The notes under the pieces were generated by a model, which had not been told where the DNA came from, made no database searches, and saw only the letters and a program-made list of their open reading frames with translations. Shown here piece by piece: positions 1 to 11,113 of a DNA stretch of 64,000 nt (position 1 is the stretch's first letter; every line of letters begins with the position of its first letter). A program made the translations under genes and the position numbers. Source of the stretch: Whalleya microplaca (lineage: Eukaryota > Ascomycota > Sordariomycetes > Xylariales > Xylariaceae); contig MU385743.1 in NCBI GenBank assembly GCA_022497155.1, positions 452,810 through 516,809 on the forward strand, given 5' to 3'.

Positions 1-2571
1 GACTTGTACGACGCGAAGACATCTTGTTGTTAGACTCTGCATCGGCCCACGGGTTGCTAACTTGTGAGAACGACCGCTGGTGTAGTTCGCTATTCACTAA
101 ATCGAAAGCCTGGATAGGCGTGCCTAGATTGCTTGGATTCGTCTCGATTTCGTATGAACTGTCACCCTTCTGTAAGTCAAGGTGGGCTGGTCGATGTTTC
201 GCGACACTGCCCTCGTCAGTGCTGTCGCGCACCTCATCATCAACAAATGGCTGCTGCGAGAGCGAATGGCCTCGGCTGTGAGGCTGGGGATGATGGAGCT
301 TCGGTCCATCGTCGGAGTCAGTACCAAAGCCACCAAAGTGCACCGAAGGTCCTCTAGCGTGTGAAGTGAGGACATCTTCAGACTCCCCTAGAGGCTGGCT
401 GGTCTCTGCCTTTTCATTCTCGTTGTGCGGACTGTAATCTGCATGTTCAAGCTGAGAACGGAACTGTTCTTCCAGGTGATACTCTGCGTCGTCGATCTCC
501 TTTTGAAGGCTAGCGCTAGCGTTGTGACGGATGAATTGGCTTCGGCCAGGCTCTGGGGTCTTCTCTGGGCTCTTTTCATAAGGATTGCTCTGGGTTTCTT
601 CTTCAATCTCACGCAGGTCCTGCAGGCGCGGCGACGCTCTAGCGGACTCTTGTCTGTGCAAGTGCTGATGAGGAAGGATCGGATATTGCAAAGACTGGTG
701 TCTTTGGTGCACACCAAGTGACGGAGACATGCCGTCGCGCGGGAATGGCGAAGTAGGCGAGACCATAGAGTTCAAGTTAAGAACGGAAGGCGAGCCGCTG
801 CGACCAAGTTGCTGTTGTAATAGCATCTGCGGAGACCAGTGGGGTGAAGGTTGTCCAGAGAAGTGGAAGGGAAGCTCGCTTGGCGAGACGGAAATCGATG
901 CCCGGGGATTGAACTTGCCAGACAGGTGAGGAGCGTTGAAAGAAGCTGGAGACGCCACAGAAGGTATGCCAGGACTCTGAGTACCAGATGATCCTTTTGC
1001 AGAAAGGAAAGGAGCTGGGAAGGGAAACGCTGGTTGTCCGTTGCTAGCAGCCGAAGACGTCGGTATAGGGGGCGAAAACGGCAGCGGCGGATATTGAGTT
1101 GAGGGCTGCCGGCTCAAGTTGGATGGGGATATGGAGGGAGGTGCTGGTTCATCGTCGCCAAACGATACACCAAGAGCCCTAAGCTTGGCCTCGTTCAACT
1201 CGTTGACATAATTCCTCCATGCTATAGCCATGTCAGCTGGATTATAAAGTAAAAGAAATAGAGATGAACATACCATTCAAATCAGGAAGCGTAACCTGAT
1301 ATTTACGCTGAGAACGTTCTTTGGCGATATCTTCTAGGTCGGGCCACTGGTTCCTACTCCGAGAATTATTGTCCAATGGATCTAATGGTGTATGAGGCCC
1401 TTCCAAATCGTAGCCACGGATATCGTAACCAAGCTCGTCCCAAGAACGCAACATCGATGCGACCTCGTCTGCGCCCAAAGGCATTGACGCGTGGCCGGGC
1501 TGACCCCTTTTTACATCCTTCGGCAGCGCTACAATAATATTCTTGCCTCTCCACGGGACCTTCTTCCTCTGCCGGGGGCTTTGCGCCGTAACTGGCTTCG
1601 TCGGTTTCGTCGGAGTAGCTAGCGGCGCCGTGTTTACGGCCAGGCCATGAGCCGAGCCATTTAAACTCGCGCTATCAGCCCTAGGCGGAGTCTCTGTCCT
1701 AAGCACAGCATCCGAAGCAGACTCGAGAGTATGGATGCTCGCAGCATCCTGACCGCCCTTCTCAACATCTAAAGTGTCCATGGTGGAGGCTCTACTAACA
1801 GCACGTCGATTGAAGAGCGCTTGTTTCAAAGTTTCGTTGCTGGAACGCTTCCTCGGATGATGCCCGGAAGCTTTGCTAGAGGCCTTGCTAGAGGCCTGAC
1901 TCGGATGAAGATTGGCTCGTGGTGTCCTTGGATCGGTCTCCTCAAACCAACCGGCGTCGTCGCCAGAAATAGAGCCGCTCAATGAAGAGTGCTCGCTGTT
2001 GTCAGTGCCGTCACTGTCACTAAACCAATTTCGGTGTTCGGAGGTGAGGTGGCTGGTGGTGTGCTGACGGATCCAATCCTCTGTGATGCCACGGAGTGGG
2101 CGCCGAGCACGGTTCGCAAGCACAGCAGCGCTGGCGGATATAGCCGATTGCGGGCGCTCCACCGACTCGGGCGTCGAGATCAAGGGAGCTGGACGCAAAA
2201 AGGGGGTACTGATCTCAAGTTGGTACAAGGGCGAGTCGTCAGAGGGCTCGCTACTGTCACTCGGTTGGCGAAGATGTTCGCTCTCGTCGGGATATGGCGA
2301 ACCCCAACTTGCGGTGACGTATTTTCCGTCTGCGTCACTATTACGAATAGGCGGCGGCGTTCTCCTCAGATATTCCGAGGCCCTCTCGGGTAGCCTTGGG
2401 GCTGGGAGCGGTGGAAGCTCGGGGGATGACGACTCTCCGTCGTCGGCCGTCGAAGTACTCGAGAAAGGGGATGACTTCGATGAGGTTGGGCGAGACGGCG
2501 GAGCTCCAATGCCGTCCTGTGCCTCTGCACGAGGAGGAGATGACGGCGTTGAGGAATACGTCTTAGGGGGC
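1..2571 (-). CDS. Disordered conserved filamentous-fungal protein, partial (runs off left edge)
   Basis: Two exons are visible on the minus strand: 2571-1274 and 1236-1, with the second still open at the window edge. The 37-nt intron (1273-1237) has a GTATGT donor and a CAG acceptor and keeps the frame. The protein is mostly low-complexity Ser/Pro/Arg/Glu and probably disordered. One compact conserved-looking block starts WRGKNIIVALPKDVKRGQPG and runs on through a LRSWDELGYDIRGYDLEGP stretch; after the intron comes a helical WRNYVNELNEAKLRALGVSF segment, typical of a short fungal-specific domain. I do not recognise the family and infer no function. The 5' end is unresolved: there is no ATG in frame, and an acceptor at 2574-2572 with a CTGAC branch point and a good GTATGC donor at 2663 implies a 92-nt intron and at least one upstream exon ending near 2664. 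Confidence 0.75.
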
Positions 2572-2664
2572 CTACGGGCAGATGGCAAGTAAAGTCAGTG
2601 CTGAAGTTCGGGCGGCTCTTGTGAAGCGTGATGCGGACGTTGGGATGTTGTGGCTGGGCATACC

Positions 2665-3430
2665 ACAATGAGATCCGCGCAGACGAAACACAGATCGCCT
2701 GCTGCCAGATCTCGAGTCTCTTGAGCTCGCGTTATCGTGCACCGCCTCTGCTGTCCGACTGACGATGGGAATCGATCGAGTCGGGGCCAACGAAGGGAGG
2801 AGAGGCTGGGCTGGGCTGGCTGGCTGGCTGGCTGGGCTGGATACTTAAGTAAGCGTGGGGTGTGTTGTCGCGACGCGTCCTTAGATCGAAGAGCGAGGGC
2901 TCACCACGAAGGAACCGAAGATAAGGGTGGAAGAGAAAATTAAAAGAATGGTAAAAGTATGCAACTCTCCATCGGGTTCGCTCTGCTTGCCGCTGTCCGC
3001 CTTGGGAGGGGGGGGATGGTGCTCTCTCAAGGGTGAATGACTGGAGGGACTCGAGGGTGAAGACAAGACGATGGAGAGTCCACAGAAGAGAAGAAAGGTT
3101 GCTGCATGTGTACGCAGGTATGGATGTATTGCCCCGTGTCGAGATGTGGAAAGTGCGGTGCGCAGTGCAGTAGTCCAGCAGCAGGTCCAGTTGTCGAATT
3201 CGCAAACAAAAAAAAAAAAAAGATCAAGGATCCCTTTCCAGTGAAATTGCTGCCAGGCACTGCCAGGGAAATTGGCTCCTGCTGCACGATGCGAAATACA
3301 TTGGCTGGGGCAGCCACCACGCGCATTTTGGGCTATTTTGTGCTGGGGAGGGACGTGCGCCGACGTTCCTCCCTAACCAATTCTGCACCTACATGTAAGT
3401 ACCTACGGAGTTCGCATTTCTTGAAATAAT
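2665..3430 (-). promoter_or_regulatory. Probable 5' exon/leader and promoter of the leftmost gene
   Basis: On the minus strand this stretch is pyrimidine-rich with short GT-AG candidates. It probably holds the missing first exon, leader and core promoter of the gene at 1-2571. A (GGCT)n tract lies at 2803-2839, a G-run near 3008-3015 and an A14 run at 3208-3221. No ATG here could be joined to the coding exon with confidence. Confidence 0.35.
2803..2839. repeat. (GGCT)n microsatellite
   Basis: About nine imperfect copies of GGCT/GGGCT sit in the presumed leader or promoter of the leftmost gene. Confidence 0.8.
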
Positions 3431-6400
3431 TATATCACGTCCATTCCGGAATAGTGCCTGCTTTCCGCTGTCAATTAGCGTGTCGTACCCACCCCTACCT
3501 GCCTTGCGCTGCCTGCCAAGTAGCCCCTCGTCCGTAGTAGGGCAGGCTCAATGGGCCCGACTGCGTACTATAGCATGTACATGTATCTCCTGATTCCACC
3601 TGGGCATTGTATTGTCCCCATCTCCAGGGTTCTATGTATGTACTACTGTGGTATGTTCACCACAATTGCTTCCATTATTCCTTCTGGTGTTCTGTGCAAG
3701 CCTTCGCTAGAAACCCAAATCTATCACCAGGATCCCCAAGATCACCAAGACCCCCCCAGCATAAGGTTTTGGGGTCTAAGTACGCGTTAGAGCCTGTTGA
3801 GATGCAGGAACTGTTCGATAGTTGAGGCTCAAACGCCACCCGACTGCAAGCTACCTTTAGGTACCTACCTAACCTAGAGGTACATACAGCTTATCGTTTT
3901 GGTGACCGCGGTTTCTGACTGAGACACGTGCAGACATCCAATTAGTTGGTTTGCCCTGTAGCTTACATAGATCCTACCTAAACAACTCCTTGGACTTGCT
4001 CAGCCTGTAATTGTAAATTCTATCACGTGATAATGGATGAGCTGTTCTCTCAGTGTTTCACCAATACTTCAGCTTATCTCTATGTAATATTTGAAGATGC
4101 TAAGATTCTCTTGTTATTTTTATTGTTGATATATAACGCGTGGACATCTGGGCTCCCATAATATTGATTGGACACGCACATGAGCTCATGCAACAAAGAT
4201 ATTGGTACCGAAATAGAGGTCTGTACCTATTTTTGAATTAAATTCCGTGCGCCTATAAAGGATGCAGGTTGTGTGCCCACGAAAAGGGAGTGAGAAAATG
4301 TCAATATTCATTGAATCCACGGTAAACCAGTAGCATATCAGTCACAATATGTCAATTAACAACACGAGTAAGTGACTGACAGCTCACATTCATCATTACC
4401 TAAGTGATTGACAGCTAGGTACGCGTAGAAGGTTTACCAAGCTTGTCGCTTATTTCAGCTGTTGCCCAATCAGCTCTAATATGACATCCGAAGTCATTAT
4501 GGAGTTTAATTGATACCTAGTTCAAAAAAGCATATATCACCGAGACGAAATATTTGAATACCGTAGAAAGCGTAGTCCTCCATACTATGGAACTATTTAA
4601 TTGACATATAGATACCTAATCGCCATTAGTTTAGCTTGAACGATCTGATCGCGGGTAGGTGACTACCCCTTGTGAAAGACGCGCGCGCGTGATATTCTCT
4701 TAGAACATCCCGAGCAGCATAATGACTTTCCGACTCTATCTGCAAGCTCTCAATGATTAAGCCACTGGCACATACTGCCCATCTGCGTCCAGATAACTCT
4801 ATGATGCACCAACATCTTGGTCACTGAGGGGTGGCAGATTCCGGAGAGTATTAGGAGTAGCCATTGCTTCATTGATTCGGACTTCACATTGAGGGGATGG
4901 ATGTCGGGTCTTAAGCCATTACTAGAAATTATACACTGATATTGCCGTTGCTATGAAATGAAATAATGAACAACTTACAAGCTAGCTATACCTACAAGGA
5001 CCAAGCCATTTTGTTGGTGTGGATAAAGCCATCTGCACTTAAGCAAAGATTCTACATGTAGTTGACATCAGTGCCAGGTGCTTAACAAGATCTGCCTACA
5101 ATGTAGAAGATGAACAAGTGAATTGTTTGTCCTTGATCTGCATATCATGAACTAGCGAGGCGGTTTATATCTATAGAACTTTAGAGCCAAGATAATGATG
5201 TAGTATGTCACACCTCAGTTGAGCAGGTTTGCTCAGTGACCTGACGGCTATGTAGTGCCATGTCGAACGACATTGAGGAAGATATACTCAATTAAGAAAC
5301 AGAGAACATTCGCGTAGGAACAATTGCATCATCATTGCCGCATCTAACAAATGACAGCGCTCAGTGGCCATCACATTTGTTGTTCTCCTTGAAAAACAGG
5401 TGAAAGCGCAGAAGAGATGCGAGATGGCGGTATACATAGTCGATCTTTCAACTAAAAATAGAAAACCCCTTTGAGAACTTGAAAATGCAAGACAAGGTCG
5501 GGGTTACAAATAAAGATATACGCTGTGTAGATCACGGCATTCCTCGAGGCCAACCGCATAACAACAATCTTAAAACTATGTAAATACCAAGCCGGGGTTG
5601 AAGATCGGAGCTGTCCGATTGTTCTAGAAAAGCCGGTGGTAAGACGTCATGTTCAAGGCCGATTCGGCAGGTCAACCTATTGAAGGGGCGCGATGTCCAA
5701 TTGCCAAGTTCCCAGGACGTTCGGATACCACTGCTAGAAACGGGATAGTGACATCTGCTGCAGTTCACCGAAGCCTATGAATGGAATTTGTCTCGTTGCA
5801 AATAGATGGGCGTACGGTCAAAATGCTCGCCATGGCGGGTTGTGATCGGTGTTTCGAATAGCGTCGTGTGTTCCGCGCAAACAATTCCCCACGGGCGTTT
5901 AATAGCATTCGGCCGCACGATTGAACAATCTTACCTAGTCTATGATGTGTTGGGAGAGATTTCTCTGTTGGGCATGTGAAAGGCCGCCTCCAGCTCTCTT
6001 TATGATCATGTTATGTGTGTATAGGATTTGAGACCGACGGTGGCTTGGTTGGGGAATCAATGGTCGCTTCAGAAATAGATGCAACGTTGATGTTGTCAGC
6101 CCGTCAGCCAGAGAGCGGCCCTGGTTCTGACGCTCGTCATCAACCACTGAAATCGGAAGGATATTGATGAATGACGCTGCAGCGACGCACATACTTATGT
6201 CGACACCTGCATCCCCTAGTATGGTGTGGTTCACTTGAAATCCAGATAATCCAGATTATCCAGATCGAAGGGAGAGGCGTGCATTTATTATACCCAATAT
6301 CCTGTCGGGCGCGTCAAAGTTTAGGTACCCGTCTGCTAGCTTAGGCCCATATGTAGCTGTCAACTCTGTTGTTTATTGGGGACGTGCAGGTATGTAATAT

Positions 6401-6450
6401 AGAGTTTTGGAGCCTGAGAGGATGGAGAGGATGCTTATTTCGTACGTATG
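3431..6450. other. AT-rich intergenic stretch, no gene supported
   Basis: No open frame here has coding character or a recognisable domain. It is AT-rich with scattered TACCTA/TAGGTA words (for example 3855-3890). A short near-repeat, AAGTGACTGACAGCT / AAGTGATTGACAGCT, occurs at about 4370 and 4402. I see no terminal repeats or transposase relic. Confidence 0.6.
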
Positions 6451-7162
6451 AAAGATGTTCAGAATGATTAAAGGGGATAAGGGGGAGCTCTACATAGGTA
6501 CATCATGCCCACGGACAAGAAAAAACTCAGCCCCGTGCCCCCATCAGGCCCCACAAAACCCTGTCCTGTTGCCCTGTGAGAGGACTCAAGAGGAGGCCAG
6601 GAGGGTCCAGAGTCAGCGGATTGGGTCTTTCCTTCACAATTATGCGCGCCATTCGCTCTTTTGTTCAACCAACCCGGTGGCAGGTACCTTTGTACCCGGG
6701 AGGTAATACGAGGCCGTTTGTGCAGGACTCCATCTTTTCAATGTAACCACACTCCTTCTACACTCCCTCGTTCCTCCGTCTGCTTTCTTCTCATTCGTTT
6801 CTCTCGTTATTGCAGTCCCTGGAGTCAATCTCACCACCGCAAACCATCATTCGTTTATTTCCTTTGCCATTCCTCACTTTCGAGCCGTCTCCTACTTACC
6901 TACATACATACACCCGTACATCTTTCCACCTTCACTAGGACTACCCTTCTGCTGTCGCGTGCCCGTGTCCGTGTTTCCCGGTGCATCCTGCTCAAGAGTG
7001 GTAATCCTGTCACGGCCAATCCACGTGTCACAAATCCAAATTTGTTTGTCACCGGATACTCAAAAAGGAGAGGGGAGGACGTGGATATAACCCTTTTAGT
7101 CAACCTCACCCTTCTTTCTTTTCGCCAATCGACGAAATAACCCGCTTCCTTGCATCGCCATC
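6451..7162 (+). promoter_or_regulatory. Promoter and pyrimidine-rich leader of the Mid2-like gene
   Basis: From about 6745 to 6910 the plus strand is a C/T-rich run, followed by TACCTACATACATACAC. This is the usual look of a fungal core promoter and leader. The ATG at 7163 follows the sequence TCGCCATC. Confidence 0.45.
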
Positions 7163-8083
7163 ATGTATTCCACACGGTTAATCCGGCTGCTGATGGTGGC
7201 GCTCTCCATCCTCACCATCACCCAGGCCGCTTGGTTCGATGGACAGGTCTTCGGCAGAGGTGACAAAGAAATCGTTGAGAAGAGGCAAGATATTATCTCG
7301 AGCGCGGTGGACCGAGCTACCTCATCCGACGCCCCGTCTTCGACGGATGAGCCGGCATCCTCTGCTACGCAAGAATCAACGACAACCGACCAAGCGACAA
7401 GCGCGACTAACAACCCGACGACTGATAACACTACTCCCGCGCCCAGCACCACAACAGGCGCCGGCACGACTCGGACGAATCCGACTACTGCCACCCAAAC
7501 TGATGGAACAACGACAGATGGAACTACTAAGGCATCGACTACTACTGGCAACACAACGCCTACTTCGACGAACGGAGGAACTAAGGCAACGTCTACTTCC
7601 CCCTCGGGAACGACCGACAGTGGCAATGGCAGCAGTGACGTGACCTCGGAGAGCCCAAGCACAACGCCGCAATCAGTTACCTCGACCACGGTCGTATTCT
7701 TCACCACCACCGACTCAAATGGACAACAGACTGTTGCCTCGTCCTCTTCACAGGTTGTCATGCCGGCGCCCACGCAAGACAGTGCCGAAAGCAGCAACTC
7801 GGGTCCAAGTAAACAGGCTAAGAATGTAATCATTGGTGTGTGCGTTGGTGTTGGTGGTGCCATCGTCCTTGGTGTCGCTGGACTGCTGTTCTGGAGACTG
7901 CGCAGTAAGAAGCGCAACCACGAGGAGAATGAGGAATTGGTCAGCTACGGCGATGGGTTCGCTGGCCCAGGTACTGCAGAGAAGAGCGATGCTGGTACTA
8001 CCAACCCCAGCCGAAGCCCATTCCAAAGCACTCTCGAGAGCTACCACGCGCCAACGCAAACAAACGCAGCCTCCAACTTCTAA
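7163..8083 (+). CDS. Mid2/WSC-like single-pass cell-wall stress sensor
   Basis: Intronless, 306 residues. The architecture reads: signal peptide (about 1-22, ending TQAAW); a dibasic KR followed by Q near residue 41, typical of Kex2 processing; a Ser/Thr-rich region of about 150 residues with several N-x-S/T sites, presumably heavily O-mannosylated; one membrane helix at about 220-243 (NVIIGVCVGVGGAIVLGVAG); a basic stop-transfer RLRSKKR; and a short acidic cytoplasmic tail. This is the layout of Mid2-type sensors, which report wall stress to Rho1 and the cell-wall-integrity MAP kinase pathway. No WSC cysteine domain is present, so Mid2-like fits better than WSC. Other Ser/Thr-rich single-pass fungal proteins share this layout, so the specific role is inferred. 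Confidence 0.75.
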   Translation: MYSTRLIRLLMVALSILTITQAAWFDGQVFGRGDKEIVEKRQDIISSAVDRATSSDAPSSTDEPASSATQESTTTDQATSATNNPTTDNTTPAPSTTTGAGTTRTNPTTATQTDGTTTDGTTKASTTTGNTTPTSTNGGTKATSTSPSGTTDSGNGSSDVTSESPSTTPQSVTSTTVVFFTTTDSNGQQTVASSSSQVVMPAPTQDSAESSNSGPSKQAKNVIIGVCVGVGGAIVLGVAGLLFWRLRSKKRNHEENEELVSYGDGFAGPGTAEKSDAGTTNPSRSPFQSTLESYHAPTQTNAASNF

Positions 8084-9179
8084 AGGTTGACAGGCTGATA
8101 CTCACCTCAATCCCATCACGTCTAGACTACAGTGTTACTGGTCTTATGGCGTTCATCTGCCTACCGGCGTCGGAGTTGAGGAAATCCTTTACTTTGCATG
8201 GCATCCATCATCAATATTATAAAGGCGGCTGGCTAAGGATAGAAAATTCCCACATTATGCGACGACGTGCTAGGAGGCAACCCGAGTTGTCTGCCGGAGA
8301 CTGCGAGGAAGTGATGCAGTACTCATACATACGAGCAGATCAACACGAAGGAAGTCGGGAAAATGGGGTTTGGTCTACGTGATCCAAGCGGGAGAGAGAA
8401 ACATCTTTGCATATAGCTTGATAATAACCAGATTCCTTCGATTCTGTCTGTTCAATATTAAAATAGTAAAAAATACCCAGCGAAATTTCAGGTTCTCCTT
8501 TGTTATTATTGCATCATCCGTCCAAGAGCTGAAAATAGGCTCGAACCTTATCTTTACTTACTCATGTTCACAGCGGGACGATCCGCCTGAGTTACCGGCA
8601 CGCAGGTAAGGTTTCGGTCTACGTGAGCATCTATCATGCGTCAGGAACGTCCTCTACCAGGACTGCATAAACGTCAACTTAGAGTTCAAGGAACTGCACA
8701 TCCTCCACGGCTAGCGCGCGATTCACGAATCATGTTCAACGCAGAGTGGATTCAAAGTACGATGAGATCTACCTAATATTGATGTCCTTTCTTATCGTCG
8801 ATTTGCCAGAGTGAAGAAGTTCCTTTCGGTCTGTTTTGCCAGTCAGTTGAGATGGCCGGTTGAGTGGGCGGGCGGTCGTCTCAGGATGGTTTCAGCACCC
8901 ACGCCCGGTCGTCCAATGACTTGCAGCGCAGCCTCCGTGTTTCAGCGGCCAAGGGTACGCTGTGTATGAAGCATTTTTTAGGATTGAAGGTGGCTAGATC
9001 TGGGGCCATCGATGAATCTTACTTTTTTGTGTCTCTCATTTTTCGTCGTTGAAGGATTTATAGTGGCGCCAGTTGTGTCGCCTCGAAGTTACACGCTTGA
9101 GATTAATTCAATACTCAATCCTAGCTGCGCTACCTATCACTGCAGGTGCCACCGAGAGCACTACATCAACGAGATCATC
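8084..9179. other. Intergenic: 3' flank of the sensor gene and promoter of the secreted-protein gene
   Basis: No coding signal. The last part before 9180 includes an in-frame upstream ATG at 9012 that would add 56 residues of non-signal-like sequence, so it is not preferred as the start of the next gene. Confidence 0.5.
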
Positions 9180-10003
9180 ATGAGGTGTCGGGTCTCTGCG
9201 TCGCGGTCCCTGTTCGTGGGACTCCTCGTTGCGGGGGCATGGGCGGGCGAGATGGTGGAGGAGATGCAGCGGGATTTCAAAATGGGCGTGTTCCCCAGGC
9301 AACAAGACGGGACTCAGGCGCAGTCGCCTTTGAATCTCCAGGTCCGTCGTGATCACCTCGGAGTTTGAATAGTTGCATTCGTCTAGGTAGCTGACTTATA
9401 CCTACCGTATAGCCGTTCACGGGGGCCGTAGGCAACATAGCAGCGCCGGCAGTAAGTTCCAAGCTTGACGACACCTATGACAGGCGATCTTCACAACAGG
9501 TGGCTGACTCGATCGATGGTGTAGATACAGAAAGGCGACAATCCAGAACGGCCGTTCCAAGTCCAAGGGACTGATCAAACAGAGGACTTAGTAAGCGCCT
9601 CCCCTCAACGTCCCTGAGTCTGGACCAATACCTCGGCCAGAAGACGAGCTTCGAATGCCGTCCGCAGAGCAAGAGTCCTGATCAAGCAAGCTTACGCTTC
9701 CCAATAGGACACATTCGCAAACGCGGGCAACAAAGCCTGCGATTTCCAGTTCCAAGATTGCCAGAAGCAGGCGAACGAGCCTTCGCAGACGGCGTTCGAT
9801 GTCGGCTCGTGTGATGATCAGAACTGTAAGCAAGCCCGATATTGCCCCAGAAGCAGGCAGCATACCTGCACATGCTTGATCGTGGGAAGTAGTGTGTACT
9901 GACATTGTTGGCAGCTAAATGCAAGCAAGCAGTGGAGACGGCGACGGCGACCTCCTTCCGGGACCCCACGACTACAATAGACGATTTTGTTATTTTCTGT
10001 TAG
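9180..10003 (+). CDS. Small secreted cysteine protein (fungal CDxQ-type family), five exons
   Basis: Rebuilt exons: 9180-9341, 9413-9451, 9525-9590, 9708-9825 and 9915-10003, giving 157 residues. Donors are GTCCGT, GTAAGT, GTAAGC and GTAAGC, and every junction keeps phase. Residues 1-23 form a signal peptide (SLFVGLLVAGAWA). The mature part contains PFTGAVGNIAAPA, then a PFQVQG motif, then NAGNKACDFQFQDCQKQAN and GSCDDQNSKCKQAV, that is, two C-x6-C pairs. This order (PFxVxG, then paired CDxQ/CDxQ motifs) matches a widespread family of small secreted proteins in filamentous ascomycetes whose function is unknown; I name the family from memory. The reading frame is broken without splicing, so the gene is easy to miss. 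It converges on nimA. Confidence 0.75.
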
Positions 10004-11113
10004 TATTGGGTTAGGGAATGAGGCAAGAGGCGGCAGTCTAGGCCTATTAAGCTAGAAAGGCTTAAGAATTGCTACGAATATTTATATGCCGAGGTGACGC
10101 GTCGAGTTACGATATCATGGAGTTTGGGGTTGGGGAACGGAAGCCATAGTTTTTGTATAATTCGGCTGCCTAGTTAATGAGCAACATGTGTCAATAGTCA
10201 TAGTGATCGGTGTACATCTTCAGTTATTCTATCAAACCTTCATATTGCTAGTGTAGGCTCGACTTCCTCATTAGTCACAAGCCAATGACGCAGTGTCGTT
10301 CGCTGCACTTAGACAGTAAACTTATATTCCCCAAATGCTTAGCTTCATGAGAGGTAGGTACGATGATACAAAATCCACTAGACATTAGAGGCGTAGGTTA
10401 AAACGAGGTCAGATGCACATGCAAGGAATGTATAAAAAATGCAAAAACCCGAAGATCTTCATAGTACAAATATACTACCCTATGACAACGTAGAGGCTTC
10501 CATATCTGCATGACCAGTCGCTCTACTCAGCATCGGATCTCACATCAATCGCCCATATGTACGTGATGAATCACACCAGCATGTATGATAAAACGTCGAG
10601 TTTTCCTATTAAATGTACACAAACGCACAAGGTCGGTCCGGTCCGGTCCACCGCACTGAATCAGCCTGTACGCCGAAGTCAGACATCAAGAAAGACTAGA
10701 TAAACTCTCGTTCTTTCTCTCACCCTCTCTCTCAACCGGAACAACCATCAACCAGCCAACCAACGCCCCTCCCCTCTGTAGTAGTACCCAGTCATATCAT
10801 CATGAAGCCGCCCGAAATTCAACTCAACGCGAAAATGCTCTGTGTGTGACAACAACCACAACAACCCCCGAAGAGAAGTCATTACGTTCCAGCCCTATCC
10901 AGACAGATAACAGATGTTAAAAAAAGACCATCACCCCCTCTCATCCTCTGCTAGAACAAAAAGAAACACGTTGGGTTGGGTTGCTTGCAGTCATGTGTGT
11001 GACAGAGCTATGTGATGTGTGGCGAAGAACATCGTGGCGCGGCTCGTCTATTTTAGTACATCCCGATAAACAATGTTGTCCTCTCCCATCCCTTTCTTTC
11101 TACTCCACCAGAC
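10004..11113. other. Convergent intergenic region between secreted-protein gene and nimA
   Basis: Holds the 3' flanks of both genes. The half nearer nimA, about 10640-10960, is A/C-rich on the plus strand and so T/G-rich on the nimA mRNA strand, consistent with a 3' UTR. No gene seen. Confidence 0.5.

Noticed and set aside
7096..7917. 273-codon open frame antisense to the Mid2-like gene
   Set aside because: It is Val/Leu-rich only because it mirrors the Thr/Ser-rich sense repeats; no domain and no independent start context.
9012..9179. Upstream in-frame ATG for the small secreted protein
   Set aside because: Using it buries the clear signal peptide at residue 57 and later; the ATG at 9180 gives a standard secreted N-terminus.
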